64,000 bases of DNA from Algoriphagus sp. (lineage in GTDB: Bacteria > Bacteroidota > Bacteroidia > Cytophagales > Cyclobacteriaceae), in assembly GCF_013373065.1 (NCBI RefSeq), contig NZ_JABXIN010000023.1, positions 1-64,000 of the forward strand, in the 5' to 3' direction. A program made the position numbers and the translations under genes. Shown here piece after piece: positions 35,883 to 45,343 of the stretch; the stretch's first letter is position 1; every line of letters starts with the position of its first letter. The notes below the pieces were generated by a model. The model had not been told where the DNA came from. It saw only the letters and a program-made list of their open reading frames with translations, and made no database searches.

Positions 35883-37448
35883 ATGAATCTCTTGATCTTG
35901 AGCGTTCTATTTATCTTCCCCGCCCTACTATTTTCTCTGACAAATTTCCGATCCTTTTCCCTTCGTGCGAGCTATGTACTTCTACAAATTGGTTTGTATG
36001 TAGCCATAGGTCTCGGTCTAGGGGCTATGGTTTGGACTTATCTCAATGAAACAGTCAGTGCAAACCTTCTCCTTTTTGGAGACTTTGGTCTAACCCTTCG
36101 TTTGGATGCGCTTAGCAGCCTAATGTATACCATGATAGCAATCATCGGTTTGGTGGTGGTTCGCTACAGTAGAAACTATTTAGACGGAGAAAAAAGACAT
36201 AAACATTTCATTGCCCGATTAGCGATGACAATCGCTTTTGTGCAATTATTGGTTATCTCTGGCAACCTAGCCATCCTTTTCATCTCTTGGGTAGGTACCA
36301 GCATAGGATTACACCAACTATTACTTTTCTACCCTGATCGGAAAAAAGCCCGATTGGCGGCAAGCAAAAAGTTCCTAATTGCCCGCTTGGGTGATTTAAC
36401 ACTTTTGTCTGCATTTATCCTGATTTACTTACAATTTGGAACAGCCGATCTTTCAGCAATATTTGAGCAAGCCCAGAGTCTTTCCCGAAATAACCCTCCA
36501 TCCAATTTGGAATTAGCAGGTATACTACTTGTAGCAAGCGCTTGCCTTAAATCAGTTCAGCTTCCCTTTCATGGCTGGCTTTTGGATGTGATGGAAACCC
36601 CTACTCCGGTATCAGCCTTATTGCATGCTGGATTACTAAACGCAGGACCATTCCTAATCCTGAGATTTTCTTTCCTAATTGAAATTAGCACCATAGCACC
36701 TCTTGTTTTGATCATAGTTGGAGGGCTCAGCGCACTCTTTGGAGCCATAGCCTCCACAACTCAACCTTCCATTAAAACCTCCTTGGCCTATTCAAGTATC
36801 GGCCATATGGGATTTTCCTTAATGGTCAGTGGTCTCGGTGTGTATTCGGCTTCGCTGCTTCACCTCGTGGCACACTCCTTTTACAAAGCACATTCCTTCC
36901 TTTCTTCAGGCAGTCTTATAGAAAAAGTACAAACGAGCGGAGCAGATAATTATAGAAGATCTCATCAATTTGGGAGAATAATCTTAGCTTTTATTACCTC
37001 CTCACTCCTCTATATTGGGGTGACAGATTTCTGGCAAACTAATTTTGAAATGGAATTTCAAATGCTAGTCATCTCAGGAATCATATTTTTAAGCATCCTT
37101 TCCCTCCATATAAATACGTTGGATTCGAATAATGGCGTTCGATCTATCACTTTCCTACTAGTCGGCTCACTAATCGTAGTGAATTGTTTCTACTTTTTCG
37201 AGCATGCATTTGCTGTATTTCTTGGAAACCAGATACCAGCAATCCGAACTCTGGATGAACCTGTTCAGATGATGGTCCTTGGACTAATGGTTTTATTCCT
37301 ACTTACGGTCTTAAGTCAATCGGTTTTTCTACAGTTCAAAAATTCATTATTCCTGAAGCGAATGGAGATCCATTTCAGAAATGGTCTGTATATCAATCAT
37401 CTTATGGACCGTTTCATGAATTCATTATCCCTAAAGACATCAAAATAA
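35883..37448 (+). CDS. dabB: Inorganic carbon transporter subunit DabB
   Basis: About 521 residues with some 13 or 14 membrane helices, related to proton-pumping NADH dehydrogenase subunit L/5. Family motifs are VETPTPVSALLHAGLLNAGPF-like residues near 240 and SSIGHMGFSLMVSGLG near 305. Paired with DUF2309 (DabA) it forms the DAB system, thought to use the proton motive force to drive one-way hydration of CO2 and so accumulate bicarbonate. A TTG at 35865 is open in frame, but the ATG at 35883 gives a normal hydrophobic start. dabA begins 17 bases after its stop. Confidence 0.9.
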   Translation: MNLLILSVLFIFPALLFSLTNFRSFSLRASYVLLQIGLYVAIGLGLGAMVWTYLNETVSANLLLFGDFGLTLRLDALSSLMYTMIAIIGLVVVRYSRNYLDGEKRHKHFIARLAMTIAFVQLLVISGNLAILFISWVGTSIGLHQLLLFYPDRKKARLAASKKFLIARLGDLTLLSAFILIYLQFGTADLSAIFEQAQSLSRNNPPSNLELAGILLVASACLKSVQLPFHGWLLDVMETPTPVSALLHAGLLNAGPFLILRFSFLIEISTIAPLVLIIVGGLSALFGAIASTTQPSIKTSLAYSSIGHMGFSLMVSGLGVYSASLLHLVAHSFYKAHSFLSSGSLIEKVQTSGADNYRRSHQFGRIILAFITSSLLYIGVTDFWQTNFEMEFQMLVISGIIFLSILSLHINTLDSNNGVRSITFLLVGSLIVVNCFYFFEHAFAVFLGNQIPAIRTLDEPVQMMVLGLMVLFLLTVLSQSVFLQFKNSLFLKRMEIHFRNGLYINHLMDRFMNSLSLKTSK

Positions 37449-37465
37449 TCACCTAATCGATCCCT

Positions 37466-39904
37466 ATGTCTACCTATCAGCGAGTTCTAGAAAAAACAAA
37501 CAAGCGCATTGCTCCCTCCTGGCCTCTGAAAAACTTTGTAGCGGTCAATCCCTATGCAGGTTTTACAGATACTGACTACAGGGAAACGGCTCAAATCATG
37601 AGTTCAAGAGCAGGAGTCAAGATGACCATGCCGCTTTCATTTTATCTGGATCAGCTAGAAAAGGGGGCTATTCATCGAGATGGCGTTAAAAAAGCGATCA
37701 ATAAATCTGGAAAACAGGATTTTTCTGTTGACAGCTTTATTGGAAAAGCAAAAGCATTTCAAGAGAAGGTCTCTTCTGAAAATCAGGGATATAATTTCCT
37801 TGATATTGCAACAAGACTTGATCAAACAAACTGGAAGGAACTCATGGTAGATAGGGTTTCTTTTTGGGCAGCATCACACTTCGACAAATTTGTAGGCATT
37901 TGGGGAAATAAAGATTCAGAAAAAGGTCTCTATCGTGCTTGGATACAGGAAGCCCAAATTGACCGAAGCCCTGAAATCATGGGCTTGTCAGGATTTAGAT
38001 CTTCCATCAAACACCTTCCTCAAAACCCGCTGGATTTTATTGATAACTTCCTATCTCAACTCAAACTGGACGAAGAGGAAAATGAGGCCTATCTTCATGC
38101 GCTACTACTAAACGTGCTTGGTTGGTCCTCCTATATCGCAGGGCTTGACTTCCATCATACACTTTATGATGGGAACAAATCGAATCTCACGGAGTTTCTC
38201 GCAGTTTTATTGACCTGGGAAAATTATTTTCTCAATCATTCCAAAAACAAAGAGAAAATCAAGGCCCTTTGGTACCAACAGTGGCATTCCGGCGAACCAC
38301 TCCACGCCGAAAATGAAGTTCTCAAATTATCACTCATCTTCCAGGATGCACTTGATTTTGCTTCACAAAAGGAATTGAAATCCTCTTTTAAGGTGCAAAG
38401 TGCCTTCGAAACGCAGGATGAGGTCGATGCCCAAATGGTGTTTTGTATAGATGTCCGGTCCGAAGTTTTCAGAAGAAACCTAGAAATAGTAAACCCTAAA
38501 ATTGAAACGGTTGGATTTGCCGGATTTTTCGGGTTCCCGGTTAAATATGTTCCATTAGGACATGATGAAGGCAAAAATCAGTGCCCCGTTTTGATTCCTT
38601 CAAGTGCCTTGGTGAAAGAATCTTGTCCGGATGAATCCCATGCCACTAAAAAACGAGTTTCGGATCATCAAATTGGAAAGACTTGGAAAAAGTTTAAATC
38701 TGGAGCTGTTACTTCCTTTGGTTTTGTGAGCCCTATAGGTTTATCCTTTTTGCCCAAAATTTTGCTTAACTCTTTCCACTTGTCAAGACCTTTAAAGGAT
38801 CCCAAAAAGGACGGAATCGGAAAATGGCTCAAAGAAGGAAAAATGCTTGATCTATCTTCTATTGATATAGCGGATAAAGTTACTATGGCCGCTTCAGCTT
38901 TGACGGGAATGGGACTTAAAGACAAGCTTGCCCGATTTGTACTAATAACCGGGCATGGTTCCTCTTCTGTGAATAACCCCCATGCTTCGGGATTGGACTG
39001 TGGTGCTTGTGGAGGACACTCTGGAGAAGTGAATGCGTTGACCGCTCAATATATCTTCAATGATCCCGAAGTCAGGAATAGGTTGAAGGAAGAAGGCATT
39101 CATATTCCTAAAGAAACAATCTTTCTGGCTTGTCTTCACGACACTACCACCGATGATATCCACTTTATCAACGACACGAGGGTTCCCGAATCCCGCCAAA
39201 AGGAATTGGATCAGTTGAAGGAATCCATAGTGCTAGCCAGCAAACATACCCGATTCGAGCGAAAACTTCGTTTGCAAGTTGATGACAAATCGGATGATGA
39301 AATCGAAAAGCAGCTTAAAGCACGTGCACAGGATTGGGCGCAGGTCAGACCAGAATGGGGCTTAGCTGGTTGTCATTCATTTATTATCGCTCCACGAAAT
39401 CGATCAAAAGGCGTAAAACTAAATGGCAAGTCTTTCCTTCATAACTACCAATGGCAAGAAGATTCTGAATTTAAAATCCTGGAATCCATCATGACAGCTC
39501 CCATGGTCGTTACGAGTTGGATTAACCTCCAATATTACGCCAGCACGACGGATAATCAGCACTTGGGTGCAGGGAACAAAACCTTACATAACATCACATC
39601 CGGTCTTGGGGTCTTGGAAGGTTCGAGTGGAGACTTACGCATTGGGCTTCCTATCCAATCGGTCCATAACGGTGAAAAATTTGAACACATTCCCATTCGC
39701 CTAAATGTAGTGATCGAAGCTCCGACGGCAGCCATCATTAAAATTTTAGAAAAGCATAATCATATCCGCCAGCTATTTGATCATGAATGGATTTTCTTGC
39801 ATCGAATGAACGAGTTTGGAAAAATCACCCAGACTTATCAAAAAAACCTAGAGTGGAGTAACGAAGCAAAAGTCGAAATACCGATTGAAGCGGCCGTGCT
39901 GTAA
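37466..39904 (+). CDS. dabA: Inorganic carbon transporter subunit DabA (DUF2309)
   Basis: 812 residues, the soluble zinc subunit of the DAB complex, distantly like a beta-carbonic anhydrase. The four predicted zinc-site residues are visible with the right spacing: CID (Cys327, Asp329), GHGSS (His497) and GLDCGACGGH (Cys512). The intervals match those known from Halothiobacillus DabA. It works with DabB at the cytoplasmic face. No operon partner follows, but a decayed ferredoxin tail lies 130 bases downstream. Confidence 0.92.
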   Translation: MSTYQRVLEKTNKRIAPSWPLKNFVAVNPYAGFTDTDYRETAQIMSSRAGVKMTMPLSFYLDQLEKGAIHRDGVKKAINKSGKQDFSVDSFIGKAKAFQEKVSSENQGYNFLDIATRLDQTNWKELMVDRVSFWAASHFDKFVGIWGNKDSEKGLYRAWIQEAQIDRSPEIMGLSGFRSSIKHLPQNPLDFIDNFLSQLKLDEEENEAYLHALLLNVLGWSSYIAGLDFHHTLYDGNKSNLTEFLAVLLTWENYFLNHSKNKEKIKALWYQQWHSGEPLHAENEVLKLSLIFQDALDFASQKELKSSFKVQSAFETQDEVDAQMVFCIDVRSEVFRRNLEIVNPKIETVGFAGFFGFPVKYVPLGHDEGKNQCPVLIPSSALVKESCPDESHATKKRVSDHQIGKTWKKFKSGAVTSFGFVSPIGLSFLPKILLNSFHLSRPLKDPKKDGIGKWLKEGKMLDLSSIDIADKVTMAASALTGMGLKDKLARFVLITGHGSSSVNNPHASGLDCGACGGHSGEVNALTAQYIFNDPEVRNRLKEEGIHIPKETIFLACLHDTTTDDIHFINDTRVPESRQKELDQLKESIVLASKHTRFERKLRLQVDDKSDDEIEKQLKARAQDWAQVRPEWGLAGCHSFIIAPRNRSKGVKLNGKSFLHNYQWQEDSEFKILESIMTAPMVVTSWINLQYYASTTDNQHLGAGNKTLHNITSGLGVLEGSSGDLRIGLPIQSVHNGEKFEHIPIRLNVVIEAPTAAIIKILEKHNHIRQLFDHEWIFLHRMNEFGKITQTYQKNLEWSNEAKVEIPIEAAVL

Positions 39905-40033
39905 CCTTTTATTCTTGGCGCTGGACACTCGAAGTATGCATATAGCAGGAATTGCCCAATTATCCCTTCACACTTGCTCCCTTTTCTAAGTCCGCTCCTA
40001 AACTGGGTTTGACAACAACGAGTTGAATCATCA

Positions 40034-40090
40034 ATAAACCCAAACAGGACCATAGATAAGTTTATTAAACTGGCTGAGAAGTTTAATTAG
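40034..40090 (+). pseudogene. Fragment of a ferredoxin tail downstream of dabA
   Basis: The frame reads INPNRTIDKFIKLAEKFN then TAG. It matches the extreme C-terminus of the PFOR-derived pseudoenzyme (LDKLIKRAEKFN then stop) and, less closely, that of the long PFOR (VEKWIKRAEKYN). Nine of eleven residues are identical in the DKxIKxAEKFN core. No Cys motif remains upstream (39905-40033), so this is the decayed end of a former ferredoxin or ferredoxin-tailed gene. The rest of the 39905-40195 gap shows nothing else that I can name. Confidence 0.6.
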
Positions 40091-40195
40091 AATAATAAAA
40101 GCCCATCTTATTAATAGTATTCATTTATTATTGTTTTTCTTACAAGAAAGATAGGGTTATGAGTAATCCCATTTGATGTTGAAAAACCAAAATAA

Positions 40196-40630
40196 ATGAG
40201 CAAGAAAAATAACCTGTTTACTGATAAAGAATCCATCAAAACCATTGATCGGCTTCGGGTTATTTATTTAGGAATAGCTGTTTTTTTCTTCTTTTTGACG
40301 GAAATAGGAAGGAATATTTACAGACCCTTTATTTATTCCAATCATATTGATGATTTTGGAATAGCGGATAGTATTGGAAATTTGGGAGGGGTAATTGTTC
40401 AGATTTTTTTCACATTGGCCGTCTTAAACTCTCCGGGGAAGAAAGCTTTTCATGTGATTGGGTTTATCGTGATTGGCTATATCCTTTATGAAATTGTCCA
40501 ACCCTACCTGCCACGCGGTGTCTTTGATTGGAAAGATATTTATGGGACAGTACTAGGAGGATTACTCTCTTTGATATTATTGCTACTTATAAGGAAAACT
40601 ATATCGAATCGGGTTCTTCATAAATTTTGA
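40196..40630 (+). CDS. VanZ-like membrane protein
   Basis: 144 residues with four membrane helices (about 20-37, 62-82, 88-105 and 117-135). The order GNLGG, then YEIVQPYLPRGVFDWKDIYG, then a GG-rich last helix resembles the VanZ-like family, in which a conserved Glu/Gln pair and an Arg-x-x-Asp-x-x-Asp run sit in the last loop. The role of VanZ-like proteins outside glycopeptide resistance is not clear. Single gene. Confidence 0.6.
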   Translation: MSKKNNLFTDKESIKTIDRLRVIYLGIAVFFFFLTEIGRNIYRPFIYSNHIDDFGIADSIGNLGGVIVQIFFTLAVLNSPGKKAFHVIGFIVIGYILYEIVQPYLPRGVFDWKDIYGTVLGGLLSLILLLLIRKTISNRVLHKF

Positions 40631-40684
40631 CGAGAAACGTTTTTTAACTTTTGAAAAATCAGTTTAATCCTTCAACAACGAAGC

Positions 40685-41044
40685 ATGAATGTAACTCCTG
40701 AACATAACGAGCGAATAGCAAAAATGAAATTTGGTTCAGTATATCCCCACTACCTCACGAAAATTGAGAAAAAGGGAAGGACCAAAGAAGAACTTCTTCA
40801 AGTAATTGAATGGCTGACTGGGTTTGACGAGGGAAAATTGAATGAGCTTATTCAAAAGCAGGCAACATTTGAAACATTTTTTCAAAAGGCAAACTTGAAC
40901 CCAAATGCTGGATTAATTACGGGAATGATCTGTGGCTATCGAATTGAAGAAATTGATAACTCCCTGACCAGACAAGTCCGGTATTTGGATAAGCTGGTGG
41001 ATGAATTAGCGAAAGGAAGAAAAATGGAAAAGATCTTAAGATAG
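40685..41044 (+). CDS. DUF2200 family protein
   Basis: 119 residues, soluble and alpha-helical. The match to DUF2200 is strong: FGSVYPHYLTKIEKKGRTKE, VIEWLTGFD, ETFFQKANLNPNAGLITGMI, CGYRIEEIDN and the C-terminal RYLDKLVDELAKGRKMEKIL. The family is widespread and has no established function. The start gives the typical N-terminal length. It lies 54 bases after the VanZ-like gene but probably has its own promoter. Confidence 0.9.
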   Translation: MNVTPEHNERIAKMKFGSVYPHYLTKIEKKGRTKEELLQVIEWLTGFDEGKLNELIQKQATFETFFQKANLNPNAGLITGMICGYRIEEIDNSLTRQVRYLDKLVDELAKGRKMEKILR

Positions 41045-41199
41045 GAGTAAGATTTTTGGTGTACGATATTTAATTAGACTTTTTTAATCAATTTTTGTAT
41101 TTTCAAAGGAATTGATTTCGAACTACTTAAATGCGGCTTTTGGAGAACAGTCAGTTTTATTCTTTAGCTCATTAGATTTTTAACTTAACTCAAGCAAAT

Positions 41200-42171
41200 A
41201 TGAAATCCTTCAAATTAACTTTCCATCCATTTAGAGCCATTCTTTATTCGGCCTTATTTATTGCTTTTTTAGGAATCCAATCTTGTGGTTCCAGCACGCA
41301 AACAGAGACAAGTGCTCCTGAAGAAAAAGCACCTGCTCCTCCCGTAATGGAGATCGTTACTGAAACTATGGATTTTCAAATGCCGGATACTATCCCTGCT
41401 GGATGGTACACCTGGAGATACCATAACAATTCGAATCAAACTCATTTCATCCTGATAGATGATTATCCGGATGGAATTACCTTGGATTCCATTAAGGCAC
41501 GAGTTCTCCCAGTTTTTGGAAATGGGATGACATTACTCAATGAGGGAAAAACCGATGAGGGATTTGCTGAATTTGCCAACCTCCCTTCTTGGTTTTCAGA
41601 AGTCGTATGGCGAGGAGGAGTAGGTTTAGTTTCTCCAGAAGTGACTACTGAATCTACTCTCAAATTGAATCCTGGAACCTATTTCGTGGAATGCTATGTG
41701 AAAATGAATACGGGCATGTTCCACACAAATATGGGAATGATTAAAAAATTGGTGGTTTCAAATGAAGTTTCTTCTTTAGCCGAACCCAAAGCGGATATAA
41801 GCATTCGCCTTTCTGGAGAATCCGGAATTTCAGTAGACCCTCCATCAATTCCAGGTAGTTATACCTTTAAAGTCGAATTTTTGGATCAGAAGATCCATGA
41901 GAATTTTGTCAGTCACGATCTTAATTTGGTGAGATTGCAGGATAATGCTAATCTGAAAGATTTAGAGGCATGGATGGATTGGAGGGATCCCAAAGGCTTA
42001 ATCGAACCTGCTCCAGAGGGTGTAATATTTTTAGGAGGAGTCAATGATATGCCTGCTGGTGATATAGGCTATTTTACGGCTCAATTGGTACCCGGTCAAT
42101 ATGCATTCGTCTCAGAGGTGCCGAATGCCTCCGGAAAAAACCTACTTAAAGTCTTTGAAATCACGCAGTAA
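41200..42171 (+). CDS. Lipoprotein with a possible type-1 copper (cupredoxin-like) domain
   Basis: 323 residues. The signal peptide ends in GIQSC (lipobox Cys29), followed by a Pro/Ala/Glu-rich linker. The first domain (about 45-190) has His82 (QTHFILIDD) and the block CYVKMNTGMFHTNMGM with Cys165, His175 and Met178/Met180. This H...C...H...M order is what a blue-copper site needs, with a Cys-His spacing close to that of nitrite reductase type-1 sites. The second half (about 193-323) repeats the fold in outline (SHDLNLVRL, GQYAFVSEVP) but lacks the ligands. The copper role is inferred; an electron carrier or copper-storage protein is possible. Confidence 0.6.
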   Translation: MKSFKLTFHPFRAILYSALFIAFLGIQSCGSSTQTETSAPEEKAPAPPVMEIVTETMDFQMPDTIPAGWYTWRYHNNSNQTHFILIDDYPDGITLDSIKARVLPVFGNGMTLLNEGKTDEGFAEFANLPSWFSEVVWRGGVGLVSPEVTTESTLKLNPGTYFVECYVKMNTGMFHTNMGMIKKLVVSNEVSSLAEPKADISIRLSGESGISVDPPSIPGSYTFKVEFLDQKIHENFVSHDLNLVRLQDNANLKDLEAWMDWRDPKGLIEPAPEGVIFLGGVNDMPAGDIGYFTAQLVPGQYAFVSEVPNASGKNLLKVFEITQ

Positions 42172-42318
42172 CCCCCTTTAACATTAAAAAAAACATAGGG
42201 TAAAAAGTGAGTCGCTTTTAAAAAGAAAAATCCTGAATCATTCAGAAACTAGTTCTTTCATAAGTCCCTGATTTTCAATTTATTTTTTTAAATTAGATAG
42301 TACAGGGTTTGAATTTTT

Positions 42319-43137
42319 ATGATTGAACTTCTTCGAAAAATTCGGCGGGATATGATTTCCCAAAACAAAATCGGCAAGTACTTAAAATATGCGGTCGGCG
42401 AAATCATTCTTGTTGTCATTGGGATTTTGATCGCTCTCTCCATCAACAATTGGAATACAAATCGAAGTACCCAGAAAGAAACTCTCAATTTTTTAAGCAA
42501 CTTAATTGATGACCTGAACAATGACATTTCCTCCATTGATGCGAGTACTAATTTTAATAAAATAAGATTGAGAGGGATTTTTTACATACTAGAACACGCT
42601 GAATTAAATACCCAACGCTTTACAGAAATGGATTGGGTAGATGTTTCCAAAAATGACCCCCCCAGCCAACTTTGGAAAGGTTCTTTCCCGGATACAATAA
42701 ACCGGGATTTTACTAATCTGTCATTTCTATTGTTAGGACGTGGATTTGGTGGAGTTTCCTTAAACAAATCGGTAATAAATGAACTCTATTCCACAGGTTC
42801 CTTCTCCCATATCAAAAACTCAAACCTGAAAACCAAAATTGGGAATTATTACAGCTATTTAGCCCAACGACTGGAAGGTTACGCAATCGAGGAACATGAA
42901 GAATGGGCCAACGAAACCACACGGTTTTTTCGAGACCAATATGGTATTTTTACACTTGATGTCTCTGATTTAGAGGATCCAATCGGCATAATAAAAGGAA
43001 AAAAAGACGCGGAGCATCACTTAAGATACCTAGCCTTAGAAGTGAATTACCATTGCGTTTGGGCACAACAGGCCAAAAAAATGGCTTTGGAATTAATTCA
43101 ACTTATAAAAGAAGAACAAGATCTATTGAGGAAATAA
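42319..43137 (+). CDS. DUF6090 family protein 6
   Basis: 272 residues. The N-terminal module is MIELLRKIRRDMISQNKIGK then the helix VGEIILVVIGILIALSINN (about residues 26-44), followed by a helical domain with several aromatic pairs. It is the sixth copy in the window and lacks the C-terminal beta domain. It is far (27 kb) from copy 5 and is a single gene. Function unknown. Confidence 0.8.
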   Translation: MIELLRKIRRDMISQNKIGKYLKYAVGEIILVVIGILIALSINNWNTNRSTQKETLNFLSNLIDDLNNDISSIDASTNFNKIRLRGIFYILEHAELNTQRFTEMDWVDVSKNDPPSQLWKGSFPDTINRDFTNLSFLLLGRGFGGVSLNKSVINELYSTGSFSHIKNSNLKTKIGNYYSYLAQRLEGYAIEEHEEWANETTRFFRDQYGIFTLDVSDLEDPIGIIKGKKDAEHHLRYLALEVNYHCVWAQQAKKMALELIQLIKEEQDLLRK

Positions 43138-43229
43138 CGGTTTCCTTCAAAATAGCCCCTTCTGGGTAGGCCTCATATTTTAAATGATTTTCATAGAAAA
43201 CCTCACTTTTAACCTTTTACCAAAAGAAA

Positions 43230-43961
43230 ATGGAGAAATACAAAGACTTACATAAATGGATGATTATACCCATGGTATTTATGCAGTTTGGAATCTTCAT
43301 GGATTATTGGGGAGATTTTTCGGAAAATGCCTGGTCAGTTCATGTTCATTATTGGACCGGAACGATTTGGTACCTCTATTTGATCATTCAACCCTACTAT
43401 GCCACCCACGGACAATTAGGAAAGCATAAGACAAATGGTATCATCGGAATGTTTTTAGCCGGAGGCGTTTGTATCACTGCTTTTAGTATGATGTATCGAG
43501 ATATCGCAACTACCCAACGGGCTACAGAAATGACTGATCTTTTTGGTCCCTTTGAACCTTGGTTTTTCTTTGGAGTAGCTGCAGTAGAAATTCCAATGAT
43601 CATCGCTTTCGGATACGCAGTCATAAAAAGTATTCTCAATAGAAAAAGCCTTGAGGATCATGCTTGGTGGTTGATTTCTACCGTTTTTATCATCATGATG
43701 CCGGCCTTGGCACGTGGAATTCAAAATTTATATGTTGGGATGAACATTGAGGATTGGCCTGCTATTGATATAATGGCTCCTGTTTACTTCGCACAAGCTC
43801 TCATTATCGGCCTGACTTTATTGACTGCCTGGAAATACAAAAAACTAAAGCACCCCGGAACCTATTTGGCAGTAGGAATCAACATCTATACCTGTTTTTT
43901 AGAACCTTTGGGAAGGTCGGAAGCGGTTCAGGAATTCTTGGTAACAATTATAAAAGGTTAA
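43230..43961 (+). CDS. Multi-pass membrane protein, DUF2306-like layout
   Basis: 243 residues with seven or so helices. Conserved-looking histidines sit at helix ends: WSVHVHYWTGTIWYLYLIIQ, YYATHGQLGKHKTNG and EDHAWWLIST, resembling the histidine pattern of DUF2306 and some haem-binding membrane proteins. I do not recognise the exact family. It is a single gene 92 bases after the DUF6090 gene. It could bind haem or a quinone; that is inference. Confidence 0.5.
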   Translation: MEKYKDLHKWMIIPMVFMQFGIFMDYWGDFSENAWSVHVHYWTGTIWYLYLIIQPYYATHGQLGKHKTNGIIGMFLAGGVCITAFSMMYRDIATTQRATEMTDLFGPFEPWFFFGVAAVEIPMIIAFGYAVIKSILNRKSLEDHAWWLISTVFIIMMPALARGIQNLYVGMNIEDWPAIDIMAPVYFAQALIIGLTLLTAWKYKKLKHPGTYLAVGINIYTCFLEPLGRSEAVQEFLVTIIKG

Positions 43962-44232
43962 AAAGAAGATTTTTGATCCCCATTTTGACTTTTAGAAGTA
44001 TCTCGGAAATCATTAGACAGGCTTGTTCAAAGGGTTTAAACCCGTATATTTAAATTAGTATTAGTAACCCAGCGAGTCACTCTGTGAAAACTCAGAAGAA
44101 TGAAGGGGCCGGTCAGAATATACTGGTAAATCAGTTTTGCGATTTCTCTCCTTGGATTCTTAATTCATGCATTTTGGCTCAATGGGATTCAAGTGTACTC
44201 GAAAATATCGAGTAAGGAAACCCATCCTGACT

Positions 44233-45333
44233 ATGAAAGCCTTGCATTTGCATTCCGCCCATTGCCTCAGAGTTCCCCTCAAAATCCTATTCCTTTTTGC
44301 AATCGTTTTTGGACAGGCTTACGACAGTCTCGGTCAACAAGTCCAAGGGCCGCTAAGCGAAAAGGACTCCATCTTTTTCAGCCAGCCCTATCCCTACATT
44401 TTACCCATCATGGGTGAAAAAGCGCATGGTGCAAAGGTGAAACTCCCTTTTCCAATGGGAATTATGATCAACAACTTGGTCGGAACCCAAGCTCTCTCCC
44501 TCTCTGAAATGGCTTTGGGTTTTGGAAGATTTTCAAATCCCAACCCTCCTAACATGATTGATCTTAGCGAAGTGGTTGAATTTGAAGATATAAGCGCACA
44601 AACCAGCACACACAATCTTCGTTTGGATGCTTGGATATTACCCTTTCTGAATGTCTACGGCATTGTTGGTCAAACTAAAAAAGCAGATATCAATGTGAAT
44701 CTAGTAAAACCCATTCCCTTGGATGTGACCACTCAAGTCAGCGGAACTTATGTGGGATATGGCTTAATGACTGCCGGAGCTATTGGGCGAATATTTGTAT
44801 CGCTAGATATGAACCAATCCTACAATTACAACCCCCGACTGGATGATCCTGCCAAAATCACCATTTTCGGATTGCGAACTGGACCGGTATTTCGCTTCCC
44901 CAAAAAGCCGGAAATGAATGTCACCATTTGGGGTGGAGCCATGTACTCCTCATTTAATGGGGAGACAAGTGGAAATATTCCAACGCTGGAATTAGCTCCC
45001 AATGCCCCGGCAAAAATCGATGAACTGAAAGGGAATCTGGATACCTGGTATGAGGGTTTGAGCCCTGCAGATAGACTCAAATATGCGATCATCTATAATC
45101 GTCTGGGAGAAGGGTTGGACAATTTGGGCGAAAGCATAGAGGATAGCTATATCCAATATTCCTTCAACAAGAGCATCGATAATCCCTGGAACATGCTGAT
45201 AGGAGCTCAGTGGCAAATAAATTACCGCTGGCAAATTCGAACCGAGGCCCAGATTCTTGGGGACCGAACTGCCGGTTTATTTTCTTTGAATTATCGCTTT
45301 GGGATAAAAGGGAAAAACTGGTTTTCTAAATAA
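44233..45333 (+). CDS. Putative outer-membrane barrel protein
   Basis: 366 residues from the ATG at 44233. The frame is open from 44167, but the later ATG gives a proper signal peptide (RVPLKILFLFAIVFGQAYDSL). The rest shows alternating strand patterns (LRLDAWILPFLNVYGIVGQT, RIFVSLDMNQSYNYNPRLDD) and ends QILGDRTAGLFSLNYRFGIK, consistent with a barrel of roughly 12-14 strands. No named family. It is followed after 10 bases by a second barrel gene, so the two are probably co-transcribed. Confidence 0.65.
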   Translation: MKALHLHSAHCLRVPLKILFLFAIVFGQAYDSLGQQVQGPLSEKDSIFFSQPYPYILPIMGEKAHGAKVKLPFPMGIMINNLVGTQALSLSEMALGFGRFSNPNPPNMIDLSEVVEFEDISAQTSTHNLRLDAWILPFLNVYGIVGQTKKADINVNLVKPIPLDVTTQVSGTYVGYGLMTAGAIGRIFVSLDMNQSYNYNPRLDDPAKITIFGLRTGPVFRFPKKPEMNVTIWGGAMYSSFNGETSGNIPTLELAPNAPAKIDELKGNLDTWYEGLSPADRLKYAIIYNRLGEGLDNLGESIEDSYIQYSFNKSIDNPWNMLIGAQWQINYRWQIRTEAQILGDRTAGLFSLNYRFGIKGKNWFSK

Positions 45334-45343
45334 TTTTCAAATC

